NCBI GenBank assembly: GCA_964292325.1
Contig: CAXYVG010000061.1
Span: 1 to 22,889 of the forward strand
Direction: 5' to 3'
DNA length: 22,889 nt
From: CTSoil-075 sp964292325
Lineage (GTDB): Bacteria; Bacillota; Negativicutes; DSM-13327
Below the pieces are notes generated by a model that did no database searches, was not told the origin of the DNA, and worked only from the letters and a program-made list of their open reading frames with translations. Below are positions 1 through 7,501 of the stretch, one piece after another. Every line of letters begins with the position of its first letter. Within the stretch, counting starts at the first letter, position 1. A program made the position numbers and the translations under genes.

Positions 1-400
1 CGATTTAGTGGTGATAACGTTCTACATAACTTTCATTACTCATGGTTTACCTGCTAGCAGGGATTCTCAGTCAGACTCTGAATTACCCGCGTTTCACCCA
101 TGCATTCGCCGGATTGACGGTCATTCTCACCAGCGTGGGCGACGCATTTTCTGTCTATCTCAGGGATTGGGAATTGAATGGGTATTCTCAACCAACATCA
201 AGTATCAAATTATCAGACCATAAGCGAGTAGAGTTTCCTCACTTACGGGCTGCCCTCCATCCCAATATGTGACATCTACCACATCAGTTTCGGATGTCCC
301 CCAATTGTCACAATTCAGGAACGATGCTTTCAACGTAAAAAAAAATGCAAAATAAATATAAATAGCAGGATATATGATATGTCATAGAGAAAAAATAGTT
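1..400. other. Left edge, no recognisable gene
   Basis: I see no supportable gene here. Two overlapping plus-strand open frames (8-223 and 42-272) have no clear ribosome binding site and no family I recognise. A minus-strand frame (roughly 200-330) gives a plausible-looking protein stretch (with the residues DVTYWDGGQPVSEE) but has no good start and is broken. The stretch may be degraded coding DNA. Just before the next gene it becomes A-rich. Confidence 0.4.
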
Positions 401-425
401 TAAGAATAAAAGGAGGTGTCTATGT

Positions 426-1127
426 ATGAAAAGGAGTCCAGGTATGCGTATTGTTACTATTGTCTGCCTTTTTGTTTGGTTATTGACTTTACCGTTAGTT
501 GTTGGAGCTTCTAGTGATCCAAGCCTTCGGTTGGAAAAATCAATGTTTGTACCAGGAGAAGAAATACGTGTGAATTTCCACGCTTCTGGTAGCTGGCCAC
601 GAGACGCTTGGATTGGGATTATTCCTTCAAATATACCGCATGGTAGTGAGGCGGTAAACGATCGGCATGATATCACGTACCAGTATATTAAAAACCGTAC
701 TCATGGGGTTATGGTATTTACGGCTCCTGGCCCGGGACAATGGGATTTACGGATGCATAACACAGATAATAATGGGCAAGAAATGGCTTATGTGAGTTTG
801 CATGTTGGTCATGCTACATCAACAATCGATGATTCAAAGCTTTGGTTAGAGAAAAATGAATTTTCACCCGGTGAACAAATAAGGGTAACGTTCCATGCTT
901 CTAGCAGCTGGCCGCGCGATGCTTGGATTGGGATTATTCCTTCGAATATACCGCATGGTAGTGAGGCGGTAAATGACCAGCATGATATCACGTACCAGTA
1001 TATTAAAAATCGCACTCATGGAGTCATGGTATTTACAGCCCCTGGCCATGGACACTGGAACTTGCGGATGCATGACACAGATAGTAATGGTCGAGAGATT
1101 GCATCTGTATCGTTCCGTGTTCGGTAG
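426..1127 (+). CDS. Exported protein with two nearly identical ~105-residue repeats
   Basis: 233 aa. Residues 1-28 are a signal peptide: basic start (MKRSPGMR), hydrophobic core (IVTIVCLFVWLLTLPLVVG) and a likely cleavage near GAS. The mature part is two tandem domains, about residues 33-127 and 138-233, with a period of 105 residues. Each starts with LRLEK/LWLEK, then PGE.IRV.FHAS, the block SWPRDAWIGIIPSNIPHGSE, and ends in a beta-rich W.LRMH.TD..G stretch. The all-beta pattern suggests an Ig- or C2-like fold acting outside the membrane; I cannot name the family. The start is set by AAAGGAGG ending 9 bases upstream. It is the only plus-strand gene on this side and converges on the rlmH-side hairpin at 1156-1216. 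It lies outside the proposed inserted element. DNA identity between the repeats (605-705 versus 920-1020) points to a recent internal duplication. Confidence 0.85.
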   Translation: MKRSPGMRIVTIVCLFVWLLTLPLVVGASSDPSLRLEKSMFVPGEEIRVNFHASGSWPRDAWIGIIPSNIPHGSEAVNDRHDITYQYIKNRTHGVMVFTAPGPGQWDLRMHNTDNNGQEMAYVSLHVGHATSTIDDSKLWLEKNEFSPGEQIRVTFHASSSWPRDAWIGIIPSNIPHGSEAVNDQHDITYQYIKNRTHGVMVFTAPGHGHWNLRMHDTDSNGREIASVSFRVR

Positions 1128-1155
1128 TTGATCATAATAAAAACTCCTGTGAAGG

Positions 1156-1216
1156 TTAAAATGTACCCTACCAGGTAGACAATGTAAAAAAGTCTACCCG
1201 ATAGGGTACATTTTAA
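1156..1216. terminator. Long hairpin between convergent genes
   Basis: Inverted repeat with arms 1156-1180 and 1192-1216 (25 bp, two mismatches) around an 11-base loop. It lies just past the stop of the plus-strand repeat protein. It probably served both that gene and rlmH before the insertion, since it follows the distal copy of the rlmH end on the minus strand. Confidence 0.7.
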
Positions 1217-1246
1217 TTCTACAAAAATTTTACAGGGATTTTTTCG

Positions 1247-1267
1247 CCGTCAGAGGTGATACGGCTC
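1247..1267 (-). repeat. Distal att-like site (copy of the rlmH 3' end)
   Basis: Bases 1247-1267 match the rlmH end at 16556-16576 in the same orientation. The shared consensus is CCGTYAGAGRTGATACGGYTC with one base changed at each Y/R, all transitions, and it can be read on the minus strand as the same C-terminal residues EPYHL plus a stop (TGA here, TAA in rlmH). The first and last four bases (CCGT...ACGG) are inverted copies, as expected of a serine recombinase site. Inference: one end of an element integrated at the end of rlmH. Confidence 0.75.
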
Positions 1268-1586
1268 TGCGTAACGGGTCAAACGGTGCAGGATTTCGAG
1301 CAATGTCTGCCACCCATCTCATAATTTGAGCGACTCACTAGTAGCGAGTGGGAAATAAGATGTAGCAATTTTGATGGACTACCCTCTAACTATAAAAACC
1401 AGCACCATTAAATCCAAAGGTATTAGCTATTTAGTCCCATAGAAATAGAATAATGCTAGACTTTCAGTAAATCTAGCACTACTACCCTATCTATTGCTTT
1501 TTCAATTACACAACCGATTCATTTACTGCATGTTTTGTTACCTTTTTCAGTATCCAAGTATCTCTTTATCTTATAAAATCCAGCAC
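1268..1586. other. Gene-poor distal end of the element
   Basis: No convincing gene. A 30-codon open frame on the minus strand (1230-1322) crosses the att site and shares its bases with the rlmH-like tail, so it is probably not a gene. There is an imperfect hairpin at 1333-1349, an inverted repeat 1454-1460/1472-1478, and a 16-base direct repeat (TATAAAAACCAGCACC at 1391-1406 and a copy with one change at 1572-1587, beside the stop of the next gene). Confidence 0.5.
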
Positions 1587-1778
1587 CTAGATACCTCTTC
1601 TCTGAGCTTCTTCCTGTGCTAAATCTCTAGCTAAAGGAGTCCTTGCATTATCTGCAGCATGCCGCACTTCGGCATCTGACATTGCTCTCAACTGACTGCT
1701 AAGTTCTTTTTTTTTCCTATCATACTCCTTTTTTGCAAAATCTCCAACACCCTGACCAACGCTCTCCCAAAAGCTCAT
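1587..1778 (-). CDS. Small charged protein, unknown
   Basis: 63 aa, start supported by AAAGGGGAG 7-8 bases upstream of ATG. An amphipathic N-terminus (MSFWESVGQGVGDFAKKEYD) is followed by a lysine-rich helix and then by the pattern LRAMSDAEVRHAADNARTP with many Ala, Arg and Glu; almost certainly all helical. No signal peptide, no cysteine. I do not recognise the family. It lies 219 bases downstream of the M48 peptidase gene on the same strand and is the last gene before the distal att-like site, so it is probably part of the cargo. Confidence 0.7.
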   Translation of the reverse strand: MSFWESVGQGVGDFAKKEYDRKKKELSSQLRAMSDAEVRHAADNARTPLARDLAQEEAQRRGI

Positions 1779-1997
1779 GAAAATCTCCCCTTTGTTAGAT
1801 ATTGCCTAAAAAATACTTCTTATTCTACTATTCCATCTTTCGTCACATTATCCTGTATTTTGATAATGTAATCTATTTTTATTCAATAACTCTAGCACAA
1901 CTTCTAATAAATCACCTACAAATCTTAAAACCTAATTTTCACTAGTCGCCCATCCTTCATGAAGTGTATATATTTAAGAAACTCATCTTTTTAGCTA

Positions 1998-3764
1998 CTA
2001 TTGCACTAAACTCAAAGTCCCATCTTGATTCAAGAGTATAGCCTGTTTGGTTCTAGTATTATAAAATTTCTGCCCTGCTAATTTACCAAGAGCTGTTGAA
2101 TGTACTTTTCCATCCGACTCAATTCTTATTTCAGCTCCAATTGCATCATTAATTAATATATCTCCAGGTTTACCTATTGTGGAATTTACTTGAGCTTTTT
2201 GCACAGGAGTTCTCGCGCCAATATACTGTACATTCCCATTTTTATTAAGCGCAAATCGTAGAATATATTTTGTACTGTTGCTATTTAGTTCAAATTCGTA
2301 TAAATCTGTATCGGGATAAGATGACTTACTGTAGTTACTACCATAAGCACTGGTAATCGCTGAAAGATTAGAGCCAACCCGAATATTTCTTCTAGTCGCT
2401 AGTGCAGACTGGTCTGTAATTATATTGATGATCCTACCTTGTGAATTAGTTATGACTTCGATATTATCGAAGTTATAAGAAAGACCTTCCTCCTTCTGTA
2501 TCTTTGATTTAACTTGCCCAAACTTTTGTTGTGCAAGCGATATATTATCTCCTAATCGCACTCCATTGAAACCAAAATCATCCAAGGAAATGGGCGTAGA
2601 TGAATTAATTGTACTACTATTAGCTACTACAGCATTAGTTACTACAGTATTTGGTTCAGTAGGCGCAGGAGAAGTTTTAGTAGAATAAGAAGGTTTTACG
2701 GTAACAATTTGCGATTTACTATGATGTATATTCCATTCTTTTCCAATAAATAGTAGCATAAACAAAACCAAACAAACAATTCCCCACTTTGGCATCGGTG
2801 AAGATACAACATTTGCTGTCGATATAGGTATATTTGAAAGTCTGTTTGCTCTATTATCTAACAAGGGATGCGTTGAGAAAAATTCAAATAATGAACTACT
2901 ATTGTTAATTTTTAGAGCCGCAATATGAAGTTGTCCTTGTGAAGGAGTCACAGAATCATTCTTTAACGCTTGCAATGCACTAGCCATATATTCTTTTTCT
3001 CCAATAAGTGCTGCCATTTCATCAGCTTGATATTCACGGTGACGAGAAAAAGCTTTTACAATTAAGTTGGCCAAAAACAAAAATATTCTTTCAACCACTT
3101 TTCCTACAAAAGTTACAATTGCAGCCATGAATGCCGCCTGTCTTGGATTTCTAGACCCACCAGCTAAGATGTAAACAAATGCAACAAATCGAAAAGGCAT
3201 AGTTAATACGAGTACAAAAACATTGATAATTCCTTGAAGAATAGTCATTGTCACCATATCCCCATTAATTATATGACCAATTTCATGAGCAACTACACCT
3301 GCTATTGCTGGAGTATCCATTTTTTCCAGTAAACCTGTGCTAAATGCAACCATAGCACTATTTTTACTTGCCCCTGTTGCAAATGCATTCATATCATCGC
3401 TTTGATAAATACATACTTCAGGAACTTCTTTTATACCTGCCCGCCGACTTATCAGCGCTACGATTTCATATAAAGTCTTTTCTTCGTTATTTAGAAAATT
3501 ATTTGGATTTACAGTTTTTATATTCAACGTCTTTTTGACCTGTGATTTTGACATTAAAAGCCCCCATAAAGGACCTATCATTCCTAGTAGAAAAAGGTAA
3601 AATGCACCTTCTATTGTCATATCCCAAAACAAATATAGTGGTGCAATAAGCCCAAGAGTCGCAAGTAATACCCAACTAAAAAGCTTAACTGTGGTGTCCT
3701 TGATTATTAGTATGTCTTTCTTTTCAAGGGTATTCAATACAGATGAATATGAATCTGTTATCAT
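1998..3764 (-). CDS. HtpX-like membrane zinc peptidase (M48) with extra C-terminal region
   Basis: 588 aa, against about 290 for typical HtpX. Start set by AAGGAGG shortly upstream of ATG. Two membrane segments at about residues 28-47 and 52-72. The catalytic motif HEIGH is at 160-164 (in VVAHEIGHIINGDM), two further hydrophobic segments follow at about 170-225, and the third zinc ligand is likely the Glu in HREYQADEMAA. A fifth hydrophobic segment (about 325-345) leads into a Ser/Thr/Pro-rich linker and a region of about 200 residues absent from HtpX. That region starts with FGFNGVRLGDNISLAQQKFG, a beta-alpha pattern seen in extracytoplasmic domains. Known for the family: membrane protein quality control. 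Inferred: the extra part is a sensor or substrate-binding domain on the outer face. The gene follows an exported 136-aa protein by 36 bases, so the two are probably one operon, carried as cargo. Confidence 0.88.
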   Translation of the reverse strand: MITDSYSSVLNTLEKKDILIIKDTTVKLFSWVLLATLGLIAPLYLFWDMTIEGAFYLFLLGMIGPLWGLLMSKSQVKKTLNIKTVNPNNFLNNEEKTLYEIVALISRRAGIKEVPEVCIYQSDDMNAFATGASKNSAMVAFSTGLLEKMDTPAIAGVVAHEIGHIINGDMVTMTILQGIINVFVLVLTMPFRFVAFVYILAGGSRNPRQAAFMAAIVTFVGKVVERIFLFLANLIVKAFSRHREYQADEMAALIGEKEYMASALQALKNDSVTPSQGQLHIAALKINNSSSLFEFFSTHPLLDNRANRLSNIPISTANVVSSPMPKWGIVCLVLFMLLFIGKEWNIHHSKSQIVTVKPSYSTKTSPAPTEPNTVVTNAVVANSSTINSSTPISLDDFGFNGVRLGDNISLAQQKFGQVKSKIQKEEGLSYNFDNIEVITNSQGRIINIITDQSALATRRNIRVGSNLSAITSAYGSNYSKSSYPDTDLYEFELNSNSTKYILRFALNKNGNVQYIGARTPVQKAQVNSTIGKPGDILINDAIGAEIRIESDGKVHSTALGKLAGQKFYNTRTKQAILLNQDGTLSLVQ

Positions 3765-3800
3765 TATTCTTCCTCCTTTAATACTGTACTAAAATAGCGG

Positions 3801-4211
3801 TCAATCATGAACAGGTCTCAAAATATAAGACTTTCCATTGGGAAATGTCCAGCCCCTCCCAGTTTGTCTACTAGTATCTGTGATGTATGAAGTTACCGTT
3901 AAATTATATTTTCTATCGGCATACAATACAAAATAACCTTTCGCACCAAAGCCATCATCGTCATAATAAACTTCATAATGGTTATCATTTTGATCATAAA
4001 TCACATCAACATTTTCTATCATTAGAATTGCTTTTGGATTAGCATATTTAATAGTAGCCTTACTCGCATGATTCCATAATGTTACCCTATAATTTGAATC
4101 GTTTACTCTAGCAAACCACTCTCCGCCTTCACTAATCTTTTGATAAGCAAATACATTTGTGGAGCAGATTAATAATATGCTTATTACAAGCAAAATAATT
4201 TTACGTTTCAT
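3801..4211 (-). CDS. Small exported protein, unknown
   Basis: 136 aa. Residues 1-22 form a clear signal peptide (MKRKIILLVISILLICSTNVFA, cleavage after AFA-like site); the cysteine in the core is not in a lipobox. The mature part of about 114 residues is rich in Tyr, Asp and Asn and looks all beta, with DDDGFGAKGYFVLYADRKY as its most distinctive stretch. Start set by AAAGGGAGA upstream of ATG. No family recognised. It stands immediately before the M48 peptidase (36-base gap), which suggests a partner, substrate or regulator acting outside the membrane. Confidence 0.8.
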   Translation of the reverse strand: MKRKIILLVISILLICSTNVFAYQKISEGGEWFARVNDSNYRVTLWNHASKATIKYANPKAILMIENVDVIYDQNDNHYEVYYDDDGFGAKGYFVLYADRKYNLTVTSYITDTSRQTGRGWTFPNGKSYILRPVHD

Positions 4212-4718
4212 TATACATTCTCCCTTTCATCTACTATTTCAGCCAATAAGCCGTGATCTTACACCTACGCCTTTTTCGCTTTTAAATCTTATTGTTTAGC
4301 TGTTTTCCTCTTTTGCTAGATTAGCTACAGGGTTTATTTTTTATCGTGCTAAAATACATTCTACCCTTCTTTTTTTCCATACTATACTCCACCTCTAAAA
4401 GGTATAATGTAATAAACATTCTATTTTTATCACATTATACCTTTATCTATTACTGTAATATTTTGTATCTTATTGTCGTTTAACAAAATAATTAACAACT
4501 TTTTCATTAATGAAGAAGATAATTGTATAAAAAACATCTTATACTTCTTAACACCCCTGCGGCAATCTCCATGGCAACCATGATAAACGGTGTAATTATA
4601 AAATCTCCTCCCTTTGCTGTAATGCCTATACGCACTCCAAAATACTTCAAATTCCTCAATCCACTATGGTTGCCGAGGCTTTCTCACATCTTGATATCAA
4701 ATAACAATCTTATCCTAC
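4212..4718. other. 507-bp gap with hairpin and an orphan open frame
   Basis: Contains an inverted repeat (arms 4398-4410 and 4432-4444, 13 bp perfect) that could end minus-strand transcripts. A minus-strand open frame without a start codon spans 4507-4683 and reads like real protein in its middle (KYFGVRIGITAKGGDFIITP, then a hydrophobic stretch). A strong Shine-Dalgarno-like AAAGGGAGGAG lies inside it on the same strand (plus-strand positions about 4604-4616), but the only nearby ATG is some 25 bases further. This may be a decayed gene. The plus-strand frame at 4523-4777 is probably a shadow. Confidence 0.4.
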
Positions 4719-5252
4719 CTATTTTTCTGTCTTTGGTAAGTAAAATTTCACCAATTCCCAGCCACAACGAATTTTAGGTACTAAAGGATGAATACCTATC
4801 TTCCCATGATGGTCTCCTATAACAAAAAACTTCTCTTCATATTGACTCAACACATTCAAAATAGCCTCTTGTTTCTCCTGGATGTTTTTGTTATTATCAC
4901 CGACCTTACCCCAGGCAATAATAATGTTGTCAGCCTTTTCAGCGGACATCACTATCTGTTTTTCATTCTCCTTGTCATTTTCTGATATGCATTCTTTTGT
5001 TTTTCGACTACCATCTACATTCGGAAAAATGTTAACGATATCAACTGAGCCAAAGTCTAGCTCAAACAAATTATTAATTACATACATCGTGGTGTGATCC
5101 ATCGAAACTTCCCCAGCAATGCTAGGATTAATCATGATGACCATAGCTTTACTTTTGTTTTTATCCCATTCTTTCCGCAACAAATACCTATATTGCTTGT
5201 CTTCTGAAAGTAATACTTCGGTCTTTACCACACTTTTTTTAGTAGTTAACAT
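4719..5252 (-). CDS. DUF1643 family protein
   Basis: 177 aa. The diagnostic stretch is VIMINPSIAGEVSMDHTTMY (about residues 38-57), followed by DIVNIFP (about 74-80) and IIIAWGKVGDNN (about 109-120); this N-P-S and NIFP pattern is characteristic of DUF1643. The molecular function is not established. In staphylococcal SCC elements a DUF1643 gene is one of the conserved genes close to ccr, which is the position found here: second gene past the recombinase pair. Start set by GGAGG eight bases before ATG. Soluble, no signal peptide. It follows the unknown 125-aa gene by 67 bases on the same strand and may be cotranscribed with it. Confidence 0.88.
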   Translation of the reverse strand: MLTTKKSVVKTEVLLSEDKQYRYLLRKEWDKNKSKAMVIMINPSIAGEVSMDHTTMYVINNLFELDFGSVDIVNIFPNVDGSRKTKECISENDKENEKQIVMSAEKADNIIIAWGKVGDNNKNIQEKQEAILNVLSQYEEKFFVIGDHHGKIGIHPLVPKIRCGWELVKFYLPKTEK

Positions 5253-5319
5253 AATTCACGCCTCCATTTTTAATGATAGTACATACTATCAAGATCGTAA
5301 CTTTCACTCGGAACCAAAT

Positions 5320-5697
5320 TCACTCCACATGCTCATTAGAATGTAAATATGCCATCCAATTTTTATATCTCAAAAGTTCTAAGGGCGCGACAACTATAAT
5401 GGAAAAATCATCGCTCAATAAAACCAGCGTACTAGTAAATATGCGCCCATCACTACACTGAATTTTATCCATATATTCAGGGATTGCTATTTTTACATCA
5501 ATATGGATATCTTTTAGTCTTTCTAATTCATCTTCCGAATCAAGAACCATCACATATCCACCATCACCACGATCTACATCTCTATGTTCACCATACTCTG
5601 TATCTAAAATAATTACTGCATCCCTAATCACATCAACAACTTCACTAGGCAATCCTCTCAACGCTGCAACTTCCCTAACATGAGCTATTTTCATCAT
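5320..5697 (-). CDS. Unknown 125-aa protein downstream of the recombinases
   Basis: 125 aa, acidic, soluble. Start at ATG-ATG behind a very strong AAAGGGGAGGA; either ATG may be used. Predicted mixed alpha/beta: an N-terminal helix (HVREVAALRGLPSEVVDVIR), then beta strands including VIILDTEYGEH, GGYVMVLDSEDELERLK and IFTSTLVLLSDDFSIIVVAP. I do not recognise a family. It sits 29 bases after the first recombinase stop and before the DUF1643 gene, in the slot where SCC elements carry small proteins such as SaUGI (DUF950) in staphylococci, but I see no sequence reason to call it that. Confident as a gene, function open. Confidence 0.75.
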   Translation of the reverse strand: MMKIAHVREVAALRGLPSEVVDVIRDAVIILDTEYGEHRDVDRGDGGYVMVLDSEDELERLKDIHIDVKIAIPEYMDKIQCSDGRIFTSTLVLLSDDFSIIVVAPLELLRYKNWMAYLHSNEHVE

Positions 5698-5726
5698 AAT
5701 TTCCTCCCCTTTCCACTTACCAATAT

Positions 5727-7400
5727 TCAGATTACTATATTAAACTTTTGAGACCTCATGCTACCTTTCCAATGACATGACAAAGACCCATCAACCACAT
5801 TGGTTGATGGGTCTTCTTGCAAGAAATATTTCTGCAACTTATCGTCAAATGACAAGATAATCTTATCTATTTTTTTGCCTTTTGTCAGGGTAATTTCACT
5901 TACTGCCAAATATAAAAGTGTCTTCTTTTGCTCAGGTGGGGACTTCTCAATCACCCCGTCCAACTTCTCTAGGAGTTCACGCACCAACTCTAGCGATACT
6001 TCCTGATAAACGTCGTCTCCTACTTTATACTCGATTTCTGACTTCCTAGCGTGCAATCGACTTGCCTCTTCCGCTAGTTCCTCTAGACGTTTTGATAGCG
6101 TTTCTCTATCCATCCCTTCCAACTCATATACATCAAGGATTCTCCGTCTCTTGTTTGCCAGTTGTTCCAAATTCGTATCGATTGCTTGTAATTCTTGTGT
6201 TAAATCCCCAATACTGCTGACATGCCTCTTGTTGATGACAGCCACAATGTCAGAAAGCAGTTTCGGATATCGAAGCACTTTTTTGATACGATGCAAGATA
6301 TATTCCTCAGCATAATCCGCTCTTACCGAGTTAGCATGACAGACCGAACTCCCCTTGCTCTTGAATGTACCACAGGCATAGTACCGCTGAGAAACTTTTG
6401 TTCCATCCGTTAAGCGATACTGCGACCTGCTAATAACCATTGATGTACCACATTCAGGACACTTGATAAGCCCAGTCAATAGATTCTCACTATCATGTAT
6501 TCTGGGGTTTTCTTTAGACTTCTGACCAAAGAGCATCTGCACCTTATCCCATAGCTCTTGACTCACAATAGGCTCATGCTTACCTTCTGTCATAATTGGG
6601 TTAGTAGTCTTGCCACGCCGACGTTTCTCGCTCCATCCTTCAAAACGATTGTATCGAATTATACCCACATATACAGGGTTTTTGATAATTTCTCGAATGG
6701 AGTCGCTACCAAAGGTATTGCTCTTCTTCGTCTTGTACCCCTCATGGTTAAGCTGGTTGGCTATAGACCGAAATCCCCTGCCTGCCGCATACATTTCGAA
6801 TATTTTTCTTACAATAATAGCTTCTTCTGCCACAATGACCAGACTAGTTTTCTTGTTCTTACGGTCGCCTCCAGACACCTCGATACTCTTGTAACCTAAA
6901 CACGCACCGCCATTATGGTATCCCATCCTGGCTCGTTGCTTCATACCTAGTTTAACATTATCAACAATTGTATTGCGCTCTAATTCACCAACAGCGCCCA
7001 TCATTTGCAAAGCAAACTTACCCATAGGCGTTGATGTATCGAAACTCTCTGAAAAGGAACGGAAGTACACATTGTTTATATTCAGTCTCTCAACAATGTC
7101 AATCAGGTCTTTTGTCTTCCTGGACATACGATTGAATTTCCAAACAATGACCTCATCAAACATCTTTCGCTCAGCATCCCTCAATAGCTTCTGCAATTCA
7201 TGCCGCTTGGTCATTTCCTTTCCACTAATTCCCCTATCAACATATTCACCGACAATTTCTTTGTTGTAGAGCTTGCAATATTGCCGTAGGGTATCTAACT
7301 GTGCATCAATGGAGTAACCATGTTCAGCTTGCTCCTCTGTCGATACTCTGGCATATATCGCAACCCTTAGAATCTTTTCTCCTATCCCATGTTCTGACAT
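5727..7400 (-). CDS. Large serine recombinase (Ccr-like, second of the pair)
   Basis: 557 aa from the start chosen at 7400, where AAAGGTGG precedes ATG by about 9 bases; the open frame runs 20 codons further upstream without a good binding site. Domains: resolvase catalytic domain about 12-155 with nucleophile Ser20 in YARVSTEEQ; recombinase domain about 165-300; zinc ribbon with Cys314, Cys317, Cys343 and Cys354 (KCPECG ... YYACG ... VC); a coiled-coil segment about 390-470; a C-terminal tail. Role: cuts and rejoins att sites to insert or excise the element. It follows the other recombinase by about 100 bases. A perfect 15-bp inverted repeat (5783-5815) lies inside its last codons. A Ccr assignment rests on gene context; sequence alone says only large serine recombinase of the SpoIVCA/Ccr group. 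Confidence 0.93.
   Translation of the reverse strand: MSEHGIGEKILRVAIYARVSTEEQAEHGYSIDAQLDTLRQYCKLYNKEIVGEYVDRGISGKEMTKRHELQKLLRDAERKMFDEVIVWKFNRMSRKTKDLIDIVERLNINNVYFRSFSESFDTSTPMGKFALQMMGAVGELERNTIVDNVKLGMKQRARMGYHNGGACLGYKSIEVSGGDRKNKKTSLVIVAEEAIIVRKIFEMYAAGRGFRSIANQLNHEGYKTKKSNTFGSDSIREIIKNPVYVGIIRYNRFEGWSEKRRRGKTTNPIMTEGKHEPIVSQELWDKVQMLFGQKSKENPRIHDSENLLTGLIKCPECGTSMVISRSQYRLTDGTKVSQRYYACGTFKSKGSSVCHANSVRADYAEEYILHRIKKVLRYPKLLSDIVAVINKRHVSSIGDLTQELQAIDTNLEQLANKRRRILDVYELEGMDRETLSKRLEELAEEASRLHARKSEIEYKVGDDVYQEVSLELVRELLEKLDGVIEKSPPEQKKTLLYLAVSEITLTKGKKIDKIILSFDDKLQKYFLQEDPSTNVVDGSLSCHWKGSMRSQKFNIVI
5783..5815. repeat. Perfect hairpin inside the recombinase 3' end
   Basis: Arms 5783-5797 and 5801-5815, 15 bp perfect, loop of 3 bases. 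It lies in the reading frame of the recombinase, about 20 codons before its stop, and encodes part of DPSTNVVDGS. It lacks a long T run on either strand, so an ordinary terminator is doubtful. Confidence 0.75.
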
Positions 7401-7460
7401 TTTCAAATACCACCTTTCATAGTTGAATACCATCACAATATGTTCGAAGGCAGTCATCAC

Positions 7461-7483
7461 TCGCCCTCATTGCCCTTCACATT
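7461..7483 (-). repeat. Dispersed motif copy 1 (AGGGCAATGAGGGC)
   Basis: The minus strand reads AATGTGAAGGGCAATGAGGGC, in the short gap between the two recombinase genes. It is one of four related copies in the element; see also 9071-9090, 10564-10583 and 10651-10670. Confidence 0.55.
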
Positions 7484-7501
7484 TTTCTAGTAAACAAAGA
7501 A

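Noticed and set aside
308..676. A 122-aa minus-strand frame opposite the repeat protein
   Set aside because: It is antisense to the signal peptide and first repeat of a better supported gene; the same is true of the frames at 809-1073.
1230..1322. A 30-codon open frame across the distal att site
   Set aside because: It reads across the att bases in a different frame from the rlmH-like tail, has no binding site, and resembles nothing I know.
5800..7269. Several plus-strand open frames of 60-113 aa opposite the recombinases
   Set aside because: They lie antisense to well-supported catalytic domains, lack binding sites and show no motifs.
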